From Kocuria marina (GTDB taxonomy: Bacteria > Actinomycetota > Actinomycetes > Actinomycetales > Micrococcaceae), in NCBI GenBank assembly GCA_014652975.1, contig BMZV01000008.1:1-38015 (forward strand): a stretch of 38,015 nt of DNA, written 5' to 3'. The position numbers and the translations under genes are program-made. Positions 31,775 to 38,015 of this stretch are shown here, piece after piece (the first letter of the stretch is position 1; each line of letters begins with the position of its first letter). Below the pieces are notes generated by a model, which did not search any database, had not been told where the DNA came from, and was given only the letters and a program-made list of their open reading frames with translations.

Positions 31775-32247
31775 CGTCGGCTCTGGGTCCAGTTCTTCAA
31801 CTGCTCAGTGTTCTTGTGGCCGTGGCCGCCGTATTAGCCAGCGTTGGTGTGCTGCGTGGCCCGACCGTCAGAACGCAACACCTGGCCGCCAGCGTCAGCA
31901 ACCTGAAAGAACTTCTCGATCTGCACTGTCGGACCGATGACAGCACGGTTGAGGACAAGCACTTAGAGGTAGCACGCAAGGAGTTGCGCTTCGCGGTTGG
32001 GGCTCTCAGTCGCATTCAGCAAAAGGGAGAGCCCTGGCGTGTGTTGGCCTTCACCTCATGCGGCGTGATCGGCATGGGGGTGAGCAACTTCTCCACGGAA
32101 ATGGCACCTGCCGGAGTGTACTTGTGGCAGCTGCCAGCATTTTGGTTTGCCGTCGTCTTCATGATTTGGACGCTGATCGGGTTCATCGTCCTTCTGACTC
32201 GGCGGCGAAGCCTACAGACCAGGAAAGAGTTTCTGGCGCAATGGTGA
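31771..32247 (+). CDS. Small membrane protein of unknown function
   Basis: This 158-residue protein has an N-terminal membrane helix (LLSVLVAVAAVLASVGVL), a soluble segment of about 70 residues with Arg/Glu-rich helices, and two further helices (VLAFTSCGVIGMGVSNF and LPAFWFAVVFMIWTLIGFIV). A basic tail closes it (RRRSLQTRKEFLAQW). There is no enzyme motif. It is coupled to the HTH/coiled-coil gene by a 4-base overlap and followed by another membrane protein gene, now interrupted. A role in entry exclusion or mating-pair control is possible, but nothing in the sequence proves it. Confidence 0.65.
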   Translation: MTSALGPVLQLLSVLVAVAAVLASVGVLRGPTVRTQHLAASVSNLKELLDLHCRTDDSTVEDKHLEVARKELRFAVGALSRIQQKGEPWRVLAFTSCGVIGMGVSNFSTEMAPAGVYLWQLPAFWFAVVFMIWTLIGFIVLLTRRRSLQTRKEFLAQW

Positions 32248-32467
32248 CCCGTGTGCTCGGGTTGCTGGGCGGTCACGCCACAGGTTGTCCGGCCAAACCA
32301 GAGTGTTGTCATCGCGAATAGGAGACCTGCATGACGTCGCCCAACCCAGGGCTCGCGCTAGGCATTGCTGCCGTAGCTCCAACTGTCACCGCGCTGATCG
32401 CGATACTGCGGGCGGTGTTGAATACCAACTCGCGACGACGCAAGAAGGTACTGGTGGGCCGCCCCCT

Positions 32468-33283
32468 TCATTCGGTCCGGTCGCTGTGCGAGTCGTCGGT
32501 TTCCGATTGATGGGTGCATTGCCGAGCGTAGTCGACGGGTGCGAGGTAGCCGAGCGATGAATGCCGGCGGTCGTGGTTGTATTCGGTCTTCCAGTCGCCG
32601 ATCACGACCTGGGCGTGGAGCAGCGAGTAGAAGCTGTTGATGTTCAGGCACTCGTCGCGGAGCCTGCTGTTGAACGACTCGACGTACCCGTTGTGCCAGG
32701 GCGAGCCGGGCGGGATGTAGAACAGGCCGGTGCGGGTGCCGGCCCAGTCGGCCATCGCGTCGCTGATGAACTCGGGGCCGTTGTCGGATCGGAGCACCGC
32801 GGGGGCGCCGCGGACGGCGACGAGGTCCTCGAGGTGGGCGGTGAGCCGGTCCGTGGTGATCGACCGTTCGACGAGCCCGCCGATGCACTCGCGGGTGTGC
32901 TCGTCGACGATGGAGCAGATCTTGATCGGACGGCCCTGCTCGTCCGCGTCGAACTGGAAGTCCACCGCCCACACGAGGTTCGGTGCGACCGCTGCCGGGG
33001 CGTCGACGGTCGAAGACCCAACGCGTTTGCGGCGACGCCGCTGCGGGACGCGCAGCCCTTCCTCGCGCCAGAGCCGTTGGATCTTCTTGTGGTTCACGAC
33101 CCACCCCTCGCCGCGGGCATCGTGGTAGGCCCTGCGGTATCCCCACCGCGGGTGCTTCTTCGCATACGCCCGCAGCCAGTCCCGCAACGCCAGGTCCGGG
33201 TCGGCTGTCGTCTCACCCTGGAGCGGGCGACGGTATGCGGACCTGCTCAGCCCGGCCAGACGGCACGCCATTCGTTCGCTCAC
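32468..33283 (-). CDS. IS3-family transposase OrfB (DDE catalytic part)
   Basis: This 271-residue integrase-type domain has catalytic residues in WAVDFQFD (first Asp), LRSDNGPEF (second Asp) and YVESFNSRLRDE (Glu). An HTH_21-type start (LRAYAKKHPRWGYRRAYHDA) precedes the core. OrfB alone is a possible product, but in this family the active enzyme is the OrfAB fusion. The OrfB frame is open upstream through LLGPGRRRAAVDHLKRKL up to the frameshift site, as the fusion model requires. The C-terminus ends near the left inverted repeat. Confidence 0.9.
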   Translation of the reverse strand: MSERMACRLAGLSRSAYRRPLQGETTADPDLALRDWLRAYAKKHPRWGYRRAYHDARGEGWVVNHKKIQRLWREEGLRVPQRRRRKRVGSSTVDAPAAVAPNLVWAVDFQFDADEQGRPIKICSIVDEHTRECIGGLVERSITTDRLTAHLEDLVAVRGAPAVLRSDNGPEFISDAMADWAGTRTGLFYIPPGSPWHNGYVESFNSRLRDECLNINSFYSLLHAQVVIGDWKTEYNHDRRHSSLGYLAPVDYARQCTHQSETDDSHSDRTE

Positions 33284-33333
33284 CCGCAGCTTGCGCTTGA
33301 GGTGGTCGACGGCGGCGCGGCGCCTGCCCGGGC

Positions 33334-33618
33334 CTAGAAGTTTCCCTCAGCCAGCTCCTTGAGCGCGGCCTTCTCGAGCTCTGCCTCGGCGAGCAGCCGC
33401 TTGAGCGTGGCGTTCTGCTTCTCGAGCTCCTTCAGCCGCTTCGCGTCGTCGGCCTTCAGCCCGCCGTACTGGTTCCGCCACCGGTAGTACGTCTGCTCGG
33501 ACACTCCGAGCTCTCGACACACCCCGGCGATGTCGCTACCGCCCGCGAGCATCCTGTCGGCCTGCCCGAGCTTACGGACGACCTGCTCCGAGGTGTGACG
33601 CTTCCTGCTGTTCGTCAT
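33334..33618 (-). CDS. IS3-family OrfA (DNA-binding part)
   Basis: This protein has 94 residues from the ATG at 33618 (a TTG at 33654 is less likely). It has an HTH_Tnp_1 domain (RKRHTSEQVVRKLGQADRML, ELGVSEQTYYRWRNQYG) and a leucine-zipper-like C-terminus (LKELEKQNATLKRLLAEAEL). The slippery heptamer GGGAAAC, read as G GGA AAC in the orfA frame, lies at 33340-33346, just before the stop. A -1 slip there joins orfA to orfB. OrfA alone usually binds the inverted repeats and lowers transposition. Confidence 0.88.
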   Translation of the reverse strand: MTNSRKRHTSEQVVRKLGQADRMLAGGSDIAGVCRELGVSEQTYYRWRNQYGGLKADDAKRLKELEKQNATLKRLLAEAELEKAALKELAEGNF

Positions 33619-34348
33619 GATCTGACCAGTCTCACTGCCCGGACCCCCGGGCAACAGGACGACTCACACAACCACCGGACCTACCAAACGGGGTCAGCCC
33701 ACTGGCGAACCTGGACTTTGTCAGCCGCCTTCGTGACTACGAGGCGAAAGATCATGTGACCCTGTCACCACATGTTTTTGATCGGGCACATGCTGAGCTG
33801 GCCCGCAGCACCAGGCTCTACGTTGATCGCGAGTCTTGGAAGTGGGTGCTCGCCTATCTACTGGTCTACGGCTCATTCATCAACGTCTTAGCCACCTTCG
33901 TGTCCCTCCTGATCCAAGGGATGTACTGGGCGTTGAGGTGGCAGCTGCCCCAGGACGTTCTGGCCCCTCTGAAGCTGAGCACCACTGTATCTTCGGTGGC
34001 AATCCTCGCGGTCGCTGCCGTTATATATCTTGGGTTCGCGTTTGAGGTCAGCTGGGGGGAATCAGCGAACGAGTTCGAGGATCGAGACAACCACCTGGTG
34101 CCGCGGCCGGGTACGGCTCTCACTCGGCCGGTGGGCAAACCGCGTTCGACCCTCACAAGAGGCGAGAAGAAGCGCATGGCACAGCGGTTGAATCGACAAC
34201 GGAAACTGTGGCGACTGCGGCGTAGGTGGCGGAGAAATATCTGGGTGCGGTGGTGTCGATTGCAGAAAACACGGATACGGCGATGGCTACGTCGATGGCG
34301 TCGACGACGGCACCTGCGGCGATGGCTGCGACGTAAAGAGGGTGTCTA

Positions 34349-34837
34349 CTAGAACAAGGACTGTTGACCCGCGACGACGCCTCGAAGGAGCGTGGCCACG
34401 GCTTCGGGGTCGTAGCCGTGGGCTCGCACGTGATCGCGTAGCACGCGCGCGGTGGCCGCGCGTTCTTGCTTGGTCTCGTAGCGGAAGAACGCCGCGGCGG
34501 GCTGCTTGTTGTGATGCCCGCGGCGTGAGCGGTCGGCCATGTTCTCGGCCGCGGTCCCGGCGTAAAGGTGCGAGGACGGCCCGTCCTCTGCGCGCACACA
34601 GATGGGGTTGTCACAGGTGTGGCACACGTGGAACTCGTCCAGGTCATCGAGGCTGCCGGTCACCAGGGCCAGTGCGTAGCGGTGGGCGCGGATCATGCGC
34701 TGCCCGCCGGCGGCGGTGGGTGTCCAGAAGCGGCCGTATCCGTCATCCCCGATGGCTCCGGTCCATATCCAGCAGTCGTGTGCCTCGGGGCCGGCAACGA
34801 TCTTGGAGCGGAAGCGGGTTACCTCGGTCTCGTGCAT
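34349..34837 (-). CDS. HNH-type endonuclease-like protein
   Basis: This 162-residue protein has CWIWTGAIGDDGYGRF near residue 22 and the core EFHVCHTCDNPICVRAEDG then SSHLYAGTAAENMADRSRRG. This is the zinc-binding HNH_3-type pattern seen in small phage and plasmid nucleases. The usual NPDHL segment is altered to RAEDGPSSHL, so activity is uncertain. The C-terminal 60 residues are helical and may bind DNA. It is the third gene after the replication and membrane protein genes on the minus strand. It is convergent with the interrupted membrane gene, and their ends overlap by 4 bases. It could be a homing-type nuclease or a defence enzyme. Confidence 0.7.
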   Translation of the reverse strand: MHETEVTRFRSKIVAGPEAHDCWIWTGAIGDDGYGRFWTPTAAGGQRMIRAHRYALALVTGSLDDLDEFHVCHTCDNPICVRAEDGPSSHLYAGTAAENMADRSRRGHHNKQPAAAFFRYETKQERAATARVLRDHVRAHGYDPEAVATLLRGVVAGQQSLF

Positions 34838-34868
34838 GGCCTCACGGTAGCCCTACGTCTGATGCTCC

Positions 34869-35546
34869 TTATGAGCTCTTCCGTGTATGACTCCCGTCCT
34901 CGGCCTCGCGCAAAATTACCTCGTGAACCAGGTTGGGACCAACCATCTTGTCCATGGCTTTCTTGATACCTGCGATGTCATCCCCGATGTTGCTCATGGT
35001 CTTGTACCCCAGGTGCCCACGAGCCAAGTACATTTCCCAGTCCAAGACGTACTCGGTCTGCGGCTGCCGCTCTCCCTCGATCCCGTCATACGTGAGTGTG
35101 ATGGTGTACCGCGTGGGCAGCTTGTCGTGTTCGTGACGCATGAAAATGGAATCCCATGTCGTCCCCCAACGCTGACCAGGGACCAGTACGGAGAGCGTCT
35201 CCGGGTAAAGCAGCGGGGTCTCGTTAGTCGGACCGTCCGGGTCCTCCGAATCCTCTAAGACGACTCGGAAGGGCTCAGGATCGATTGTGATGTGCACATT
35301 CGTGGCAGCGGTCTGGCCGTAGTTGGCCACAACAAGCTCCATAACCCATGGAACGTGCTGATGGGGTTCCAAGCTGGCTGCTACATAAGGCTGCGCTTTT
35401 TGCCTGGTGAGGCTGCTGGTCTGACGGATGGCCCACAGAGCAAAGAGGGCGGCAAGTAGAGTCCCCACTGCGGCGACGATGGTGGCGATATCGCTCCCCA
35501 TGGCCAATGTGATTTGGGGCATCAGGAGCGCAAATGTGATGAGCAT
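34869..35546 (-). CDS. Membrane-anchored hypothetical protein
   Basis: This 225-residue protein has an N-terminal hydrophobic region (LITFALLMPQITLAMGSDIA, then IVAAVGTLLAALFALWAIRQ), so probably one signal-like and one membrane helix. A cytoplasmic or outside domain follows (PYVAASLEPHQHVPWVMELV, ANYGQTAATNVHITIDPEPF), reminiscent of Ig-like folds seen in small bacterial membrane proteins. The ATG at 35546 has GGAAGG about 5 bases upstream. The longer open frame reaching 35942 is read through the replication gene and is rejected. It lies 20 bases after that gene, so the two are co-transcribed. The function is unknown. Confidence 0.65.
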   Translation of the reverse strand: MLITFALLMPQITLAMGSDIATIVAAVGTLLAALFALWAIRQTSSLTRQKAQPYVAASLEPHQHVPWVMELVVANYGQTAATNVHITIDPEPFRVVLEDSEDPDGPTNETPLLYPETLSVLVPGQRWGTTWDSIFMRHEHDKLPTRYTITLTYDGIEGERQPQTEYVLDWEMYLARGHLGYKTMSNIGDDIAGIKKAMDKMVGPNLVHEVILREAEDGSHTRKSS

Positions 35547-35566
35547 GGTTGCCTTCCGGAAGTTGC

Positions 35567-36667
35567 CTAAGTTATATCCGATGATGCGGCCTGTGCTGTA
35601 GCTAGTGCGGTGCGGAACCAGGCGGGCATCGTGGTTTTCGTCTTCGCCTCGGCCGCGCGCTGCGCGACCTCGGCCGCCCGTGCTTCGCGGCGGGCGGTTT
35701 CGGCCGTTTGGCGTGCTCGTGCCGGGGGTTCTTGATTGCTGATGGCCCGTTTGATCTGGTGCAGCAGTAGTGCACGGGGGTTCTTCTGGCTGTCGGGGGG
35801 CAGGGTGAGTAGCCCGAGACCCTGGTGATCGCCCTCGACGGCGTTCATGAGGTCTTGGGTGGTCCATTCTTCGGTCACTCCGCAGGCCACCAGGCCACGG
35901 GAGAGCCCCATCAAGTGACCGCTGCGCCCGCGATCCAGCCACGGCATCCGCTGCACGAGCCGCGCGGCGATCTTCTGGACCCCCAGCGGGGGTGTTTGCC
36001 GCGTCAGCGGTGTGCTCCTTGGCTGATTTTTGCTCGTACCGGTCGCGCGCCAGCGCGTGCTAGGTATACGTCGAGAAGGGTTGAGAGGGTTTTTCTTAAC
36101 CCCACAGGGGTAGGGGTGCATGGCTTGTACTCGTGCCGGGATCGTGAGGCACCGGGTGGAGGCGAAACGGCGTTGGTGGGAGCCGGTTTCACGGGTGGCG
36201 TTCTCTCGTTCGGTAGCGGTCATGTACCGGCCGCGCACGGTCTCCACCGACCAGCCCAGATCGCGCAGCACGCGCCGGGCGCGGCGTACGGCGTCCACGG
36301 ACACGGTGAGGGCACGGGCCACGGTGGCGTGCGCGGTGCGCACGTTGCGCCCGGTGGTGGTGTCGGCGGCGGCCGCGTCCATGCGTGCGACCCGGTAGAC
36401 GGTGACCGGGCTCGCGTGGTGAGCGCGCAGCACCGTCACGGCATCGTCCCTGTCGAGGTCGGCGCGCAGCAGCTCCAGCCATTGGCTGCGGGTGTTCCAG
36501 CACGGGATGCGCGCCTGGACGCCCTCGGCGGGCTCACACGCCCAGGACAGACCCGTGCGCGGGTTCGGGGTGTGCAGCTCGGGGACGGGGCGATGATGCC
36601 CACGGTGGGTGCGTGTGGGTCGTTGTGCCGTCTGTACCGGCGCGCGCGTGACTGCTAAGGTTGACAT
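35567..36667 (-). CDS. Candidate plasmid replication initiator (winged-helix type)
   Basis: This 366-residue protein has a winged-helix-like N-terminal half: NTRSQWLELLRADLDRDDAV, TVYRVARMDAAAADTTTGRN, and a recognition region with HATVARALTVSVDAVRRARR. A second domain (GVQKIAARLVQRMPWLDRGR, VTEEWTTQDLMNAVEGDHQG) and a basic helical tail follow. The layout resembles replication proteins of actinobacterial theta plasmids, but I see no decisive motif. GAGG lies 6 bases before the ATG. It heads a three-gene unit with the membrane and HNH proteins. It is the only Rep-like gene in the window, while par and resolution genes are present, which supports the call. Confidence 0.5.
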   Translation of the reverse strand: MSTLAVTRAPVQTAQRPTRTHRGHHRPVPELHTPNPRTGLSWACEPAEGVQARIPCWNTRSQWLELLRADLDRDDAVTVLRAHHASPVTVYRVARMDAAAADTTTGRNVRTAHATVARALTVSVDAVRRARRVLRDLGWSVETVRGRYMTATERENATRETGSHQRRFASTRCLTIPARVQAMHPYPCGVKKNPLNPSRRIPSTRWRATGTSKNQPRSTPLTRQTPPLGVQKIAARLVQRMPWLDRGRSGHLMGLSRGLVACGVTEEWTTQDLMNAVEGDHQGLGLLTLPPDSQKNPRALLLHQIKRAISNQEPPARARQTAETARREARAAEVAQRAAEAKTKTTMPAWFRTALATAQAASSDIT

Positions 36668-36759
36668 AGCAACCTCTGGTGAATGGCTTCAAGGTTCATT
36701 TACTAATCCGGACGGTTGTATGGAACACCGGGAAACTTTGGTCGGTTGAGCCGGTGTTC

Positions 36760-36801
36760 AAGACTTAGAAGGCGGTTCCTTCGGGAGCCGCCTTCAGTCT
36801 T
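36760..36801 (-). terminator. Long UUCG-type terminator hairpin
   Basis: A 12-base stem GAAGGCGGTTCC / GGAGCCGCCTTC (one G-T pair) with a TTCG tetraloop is extended by AAGACT / AGTCTT outside it. It overlaps the last bases of the RHH gene and follows its stop, so it likely ends that transcript. It also separates the RHH gene from the replication gene. Confidence 0.7.
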
Positions 36802-37006
36802 GGGCGGGTGGACTGATCTGGTCGTGCTCGGGGTGGTTCAGGTGACGGGCCAAGATGCTGACGATCCACGCGGTACGGGAAAGCTGTGCTTCCTGTGCTG
36901 CTTCTGTGACCGCCCCATAGAGACTCGGGGGTATGCGGAAGGTCAGGCGAACAAGCGGGTCCTCAGACCGTGCTTGCTGTCTTGCACCCTTCAAATACAT
37001 AGACAC
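36794..37006 (-). CDS. Ribbon-helix-helix protein
   Basis: This 70-residue protein has the RHH layout: strand LVRLTFRIPP, helix SLYGAVTEAAQEAQL, then SRTAWIVSILARHL. CopG/Arc-like proteins of this size regulate plasmid copy number or toxin-antitoxin genes. No partner toxin is adjacent. It starts at GTG 37006 or ATG 37000. It lies between the replication gene and the broken resolvase, so copy-number control is a reasonable but unproven guess. Confidence 0.65.
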   Translation of the reverse strand: MSMYLKGARQQARSEDPLVRLTFRIPPSLYGAVTEAAQEAQLSRTAWIVSILARHLNHPEHDQISPPAQD

Positions 37007-37060
37007 CAGAGTGCCACACTTTTTCGGTTCGCGTCACGCTGGCGGGCTTGTGTCGCGCAA

Positions 37061-37632
37061 TCATGCTTCCTCGGTGGCCGCGTCGCGTATGCGGGTGATG
37101 GTCCACCGGCTCACCCCGTGCAGCGCCGCGACGTCGGACACGGACAGCCCGCCACGTAGCGCGGCCAGCGCGGCCGCGCGCTGGGCGGGGTTCAGCTTCG
37201 GTGGGCGGCCGCCCACGCGGCCCTGTGCCCGGGCGTGTTCCAGTCCTACGCGGGTGCGCTCCTGGATGGTCTCTAGCTCCTGCTGCGCCAGGGCGGAGAG
37301 GATGCCCACCATCAGCCGCCCCTCGCGGGTGGCGGTGTCCAGGCCCATGTCCAGCAGCACCAGCCGCACGCCTTCCTCGTTCAGCTCGGCGGCGGTGTTC
37401 ACGGTGTCGCGCATGGACCGGCCTAGCCGGTCCATGCGGGTGACGAGCAGGGAATCGCCGTCGCGCAGGTGGCTGCGGGCTGCGTCCAGGCCGGGGCGGG
37501 GCGGGTGGAGCGTGCACCGCTGATCGTGTCTGTGAAGACGCGTTCACAACCTGCGGCCTGTAGGGCTGCGCGCTGGGTGTCCAGGGACGCGGCCTGTTCG
37601 CGGGTGCTCACACGGGCGTAACCGATCTTCAA
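37061..37632 (-). pseudogene. Serine resolvase/invertase split by a 5-bp duplication
   Basis: The N-terminal part (MKIGYARVSTREQAASLDTQ, with the catalytic Ser in VST) and the C-terminal part (LDRLG-type helix seen as MDRLGRSMRDT, then LEHARAQGRVGGRPPKL and the HTH GLSVSDVAALHGVSRWTITR) are in different frames. At 37493-37505 the plus strand reads GGGGCGGGGCGGG. Removing one 5-base unit restores ISGARSTRPGLDAARSHLRD, which matches the family, and gives a normal 188-residue resolvase. The rest is intact, so the damage is recent, reversible or a sequencing artefact. Confidence 0.85.
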
Positions 37633-37691
37633 GGGGCCTCCAAATAGCGACTGGGCGGGTGCTGCGATGGTGTGAAGACTATGTTGTTGGC

Positions 37692-38015
37692 ATGGCTAGT
37701 AGACGGTGTTGGAAATGCGGGGATTCGGCAGTGATGGAGCCCCAGGATCGCGGAACGTACACGTTCTCTTTGATGCAACCCACACTGCGGGATGAGCCCA
37801 ATTTCCAGGCAAGTTTCTACCGTTGCCCAGGTTGTTCATCCCCCAGCATCGGTATCGCGCGGCTGCCCGGGCGCGATCCAGTGTCGCCTTTGGCAACAAC
37901 CTCGGGGTCGCAAGATGTCTGGTTGCCCCTTCGGACAGGTGGGCGCACCTGGCTGGCCGACGCGGGTCGGCCTGGAAGGATGATCACCGTGCCCAAGCCC
38001 TACCCTCAACAGTTC
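37692..38015 (+). CDS. N-terminal part of a zinc-ribbon protein (runs off the window)
   Basis: The frame stays open for 108 codons to the window end. Two CxxC pairs, CWKC at residues 6-9 and CPGC near residue 49, form a likely zinc ribbon, and the text between them (RGTYTFSLMQPTLRDEPNF) resembles the start of DUF4145-type proteins. It is divergent from the broken resolvase. No clear ribosome site precedes the ATG, so the start could be elsewhere. The function cannot be judged without the remainder. Confidence 0.5.
   Translation, partial: MASRRCWKCGDSAVMEPQDRGTYTFSLMQPTLRDEPNFQASFYRCPGCSSPSIGIARLPGRDPVSPLATTSGSQDVWLPLRTGGRTWLADAGRPGRMITVPKPYPQQF

Larger units (their letters stand above)
32455..33701 (-). 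mobile_element. IS3-family insertion sequence (IS407-like group)
   Basis: The element is 1,247 bp. The terminal inverted repeats begin TGGGCCGCCCCC at the left and TGGGCTGACCCC (read inward) at the right, and both continue to GGTCCGG. The flanking 4-base direct repeat CTGG (32451-32454 and 33702-33705) is the target duplication. Two overlapping-function genes, orfA and orfB, encode a DDE transposase through a -1 frameshift. Four-base duplications and the ESFNSRLRDECLN motif match the IS407 group. The ends and both frames look intact, so the copy may be active and recent. Confidence 0.92.
32331..34352 (+). pseudogene. Membrane protein gene interrupted by the IS3-family element
   Basis: The first part (32331-32454) has a good AGGAGA site and begins MTSPNPGLALGIAAVAPTVT. 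It is cut after codon 41. The second part resumes at 33702. Removing the element and one copy of CTGG restores one open frame of 256 residues, reading KKVLANLDFVSRLRDYEAK across the joint. The restored protein has an N-terminal helix, two central membrane segments (WVLAYLLVYGSFINVLATFV and VSSVAILAVAAVIYLGFAF) and an extremely basic Arg/Trp-rich tail. A GTG at 33756 could allow a shorter product from the second part. The family is not recognised. It follows another small membrane protein gene, so the two may have worked together. Confidence 0.75.

Noticed and set aside
35547-35942. Upstream extension of the membrane protein gene to 357 residues
   Set aside because: The extension is read inside the replication gene in another frame. 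ATG 35546 has a good ribosome site and starts a membrane helix.

Overview
The window is a high-GC, densely packed piece of a conjugative plasmid (or plasmid-like integrative element) from an actinobacterium. The gene families point to Micrococcales or a close relative. Supporting evidence: an SCO6880/VirB4-like/VirD4 type IV secretion cluster with DUF6668 and DUF4913 proteins, a very large MobF (TrwC-type) relaxase, a ParA/ribbon-helix-helix partition operon with iterons, a candidate replication protein, Xer-like and serine recombinases, and strongly GC-biased third codon positions. No chromosomal housekeeping genes or stable RNA genes were seen.

Layout. (1) 1-1.3 kb: a tyrosine recombinase preceded by a dif-like site, then a decayed coding fragment. 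(2) 1.4-7.5 kb, minus strand: a two-gene restriction-like defence unit. A PLD-nuclease/SNF2-helicase fusion overlaps by 4 bp an MmeI-like DNA methyltransferase, with a G8CG8 tract at the helicase 5' end. (3) 8.0-12.1 kb, minus strand: small accessory genes, then four cassettes. Each has its own nearly identical promoter/leader, and each gene is followed by a strong hairpin. They encode an acidic protein, a DUF3560 protein, a small Cys-rich protein and a single-domain ArdC-type antirestriction protein. This looks like the early-expressed leading region of a conjugative plasmid. (4) 12.1-13.4 kb: a nested inverted-repeat element, then the par operon flanked by two arrays of an ACGTC-containing iteron. 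(5) 13.4-25.8 kb: a winged-helix regulator divergent from an 11-gene transfer operon on the plus strand. The operon encodes a bifunctional wall hydrolase, two lipoproteins, a membrane-anchored PQQ-like protein, DUF6668, a VirB2-like protein, a TrbL/VirB6-like protein, SCO6880, a VirB4-like ATPase, a VirD4-like coupling protein and DUF4913. (6) 25.8-31.0 kb, minus: the relaxase. (7) 31.0-31.4 kb: a divergent intergenic region with stacked inverted repeats, the best oriT candidate. (8) 31.4-34.4 kb, plus: a small HTH/coiled-coil protein and two membrane proteins. The second is cut by a 1,247-bp IS3-family element with a 4-bp target duplication. (9) 34.3-36.7 kb, minus: candidate replication protein, membrane protein and HNH protein. 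(10) 36.8-38.0 kb: a ribbon-helix-helix protein, a frameshifted serine resolvase, and the start of a zinc-ribbon protein that runs off the window.

How the parts may fit together (inference). The relaxase nicks at the 31-kb region, the coupling protein and T4SS export the strand, and the repeated-promoter cassettes protect the entering DNA. ParA, the RHH protein and the recombinases keep the plasmid stable, and the PLD-helicase/methyltransferase pair protects the established host from other incoming DNA. The observations most worth following up are the four-copy cassette array, the paired hairpins with conserved loops but different stems at the oriT candidate, and the defence pair with its homopolymer tract.
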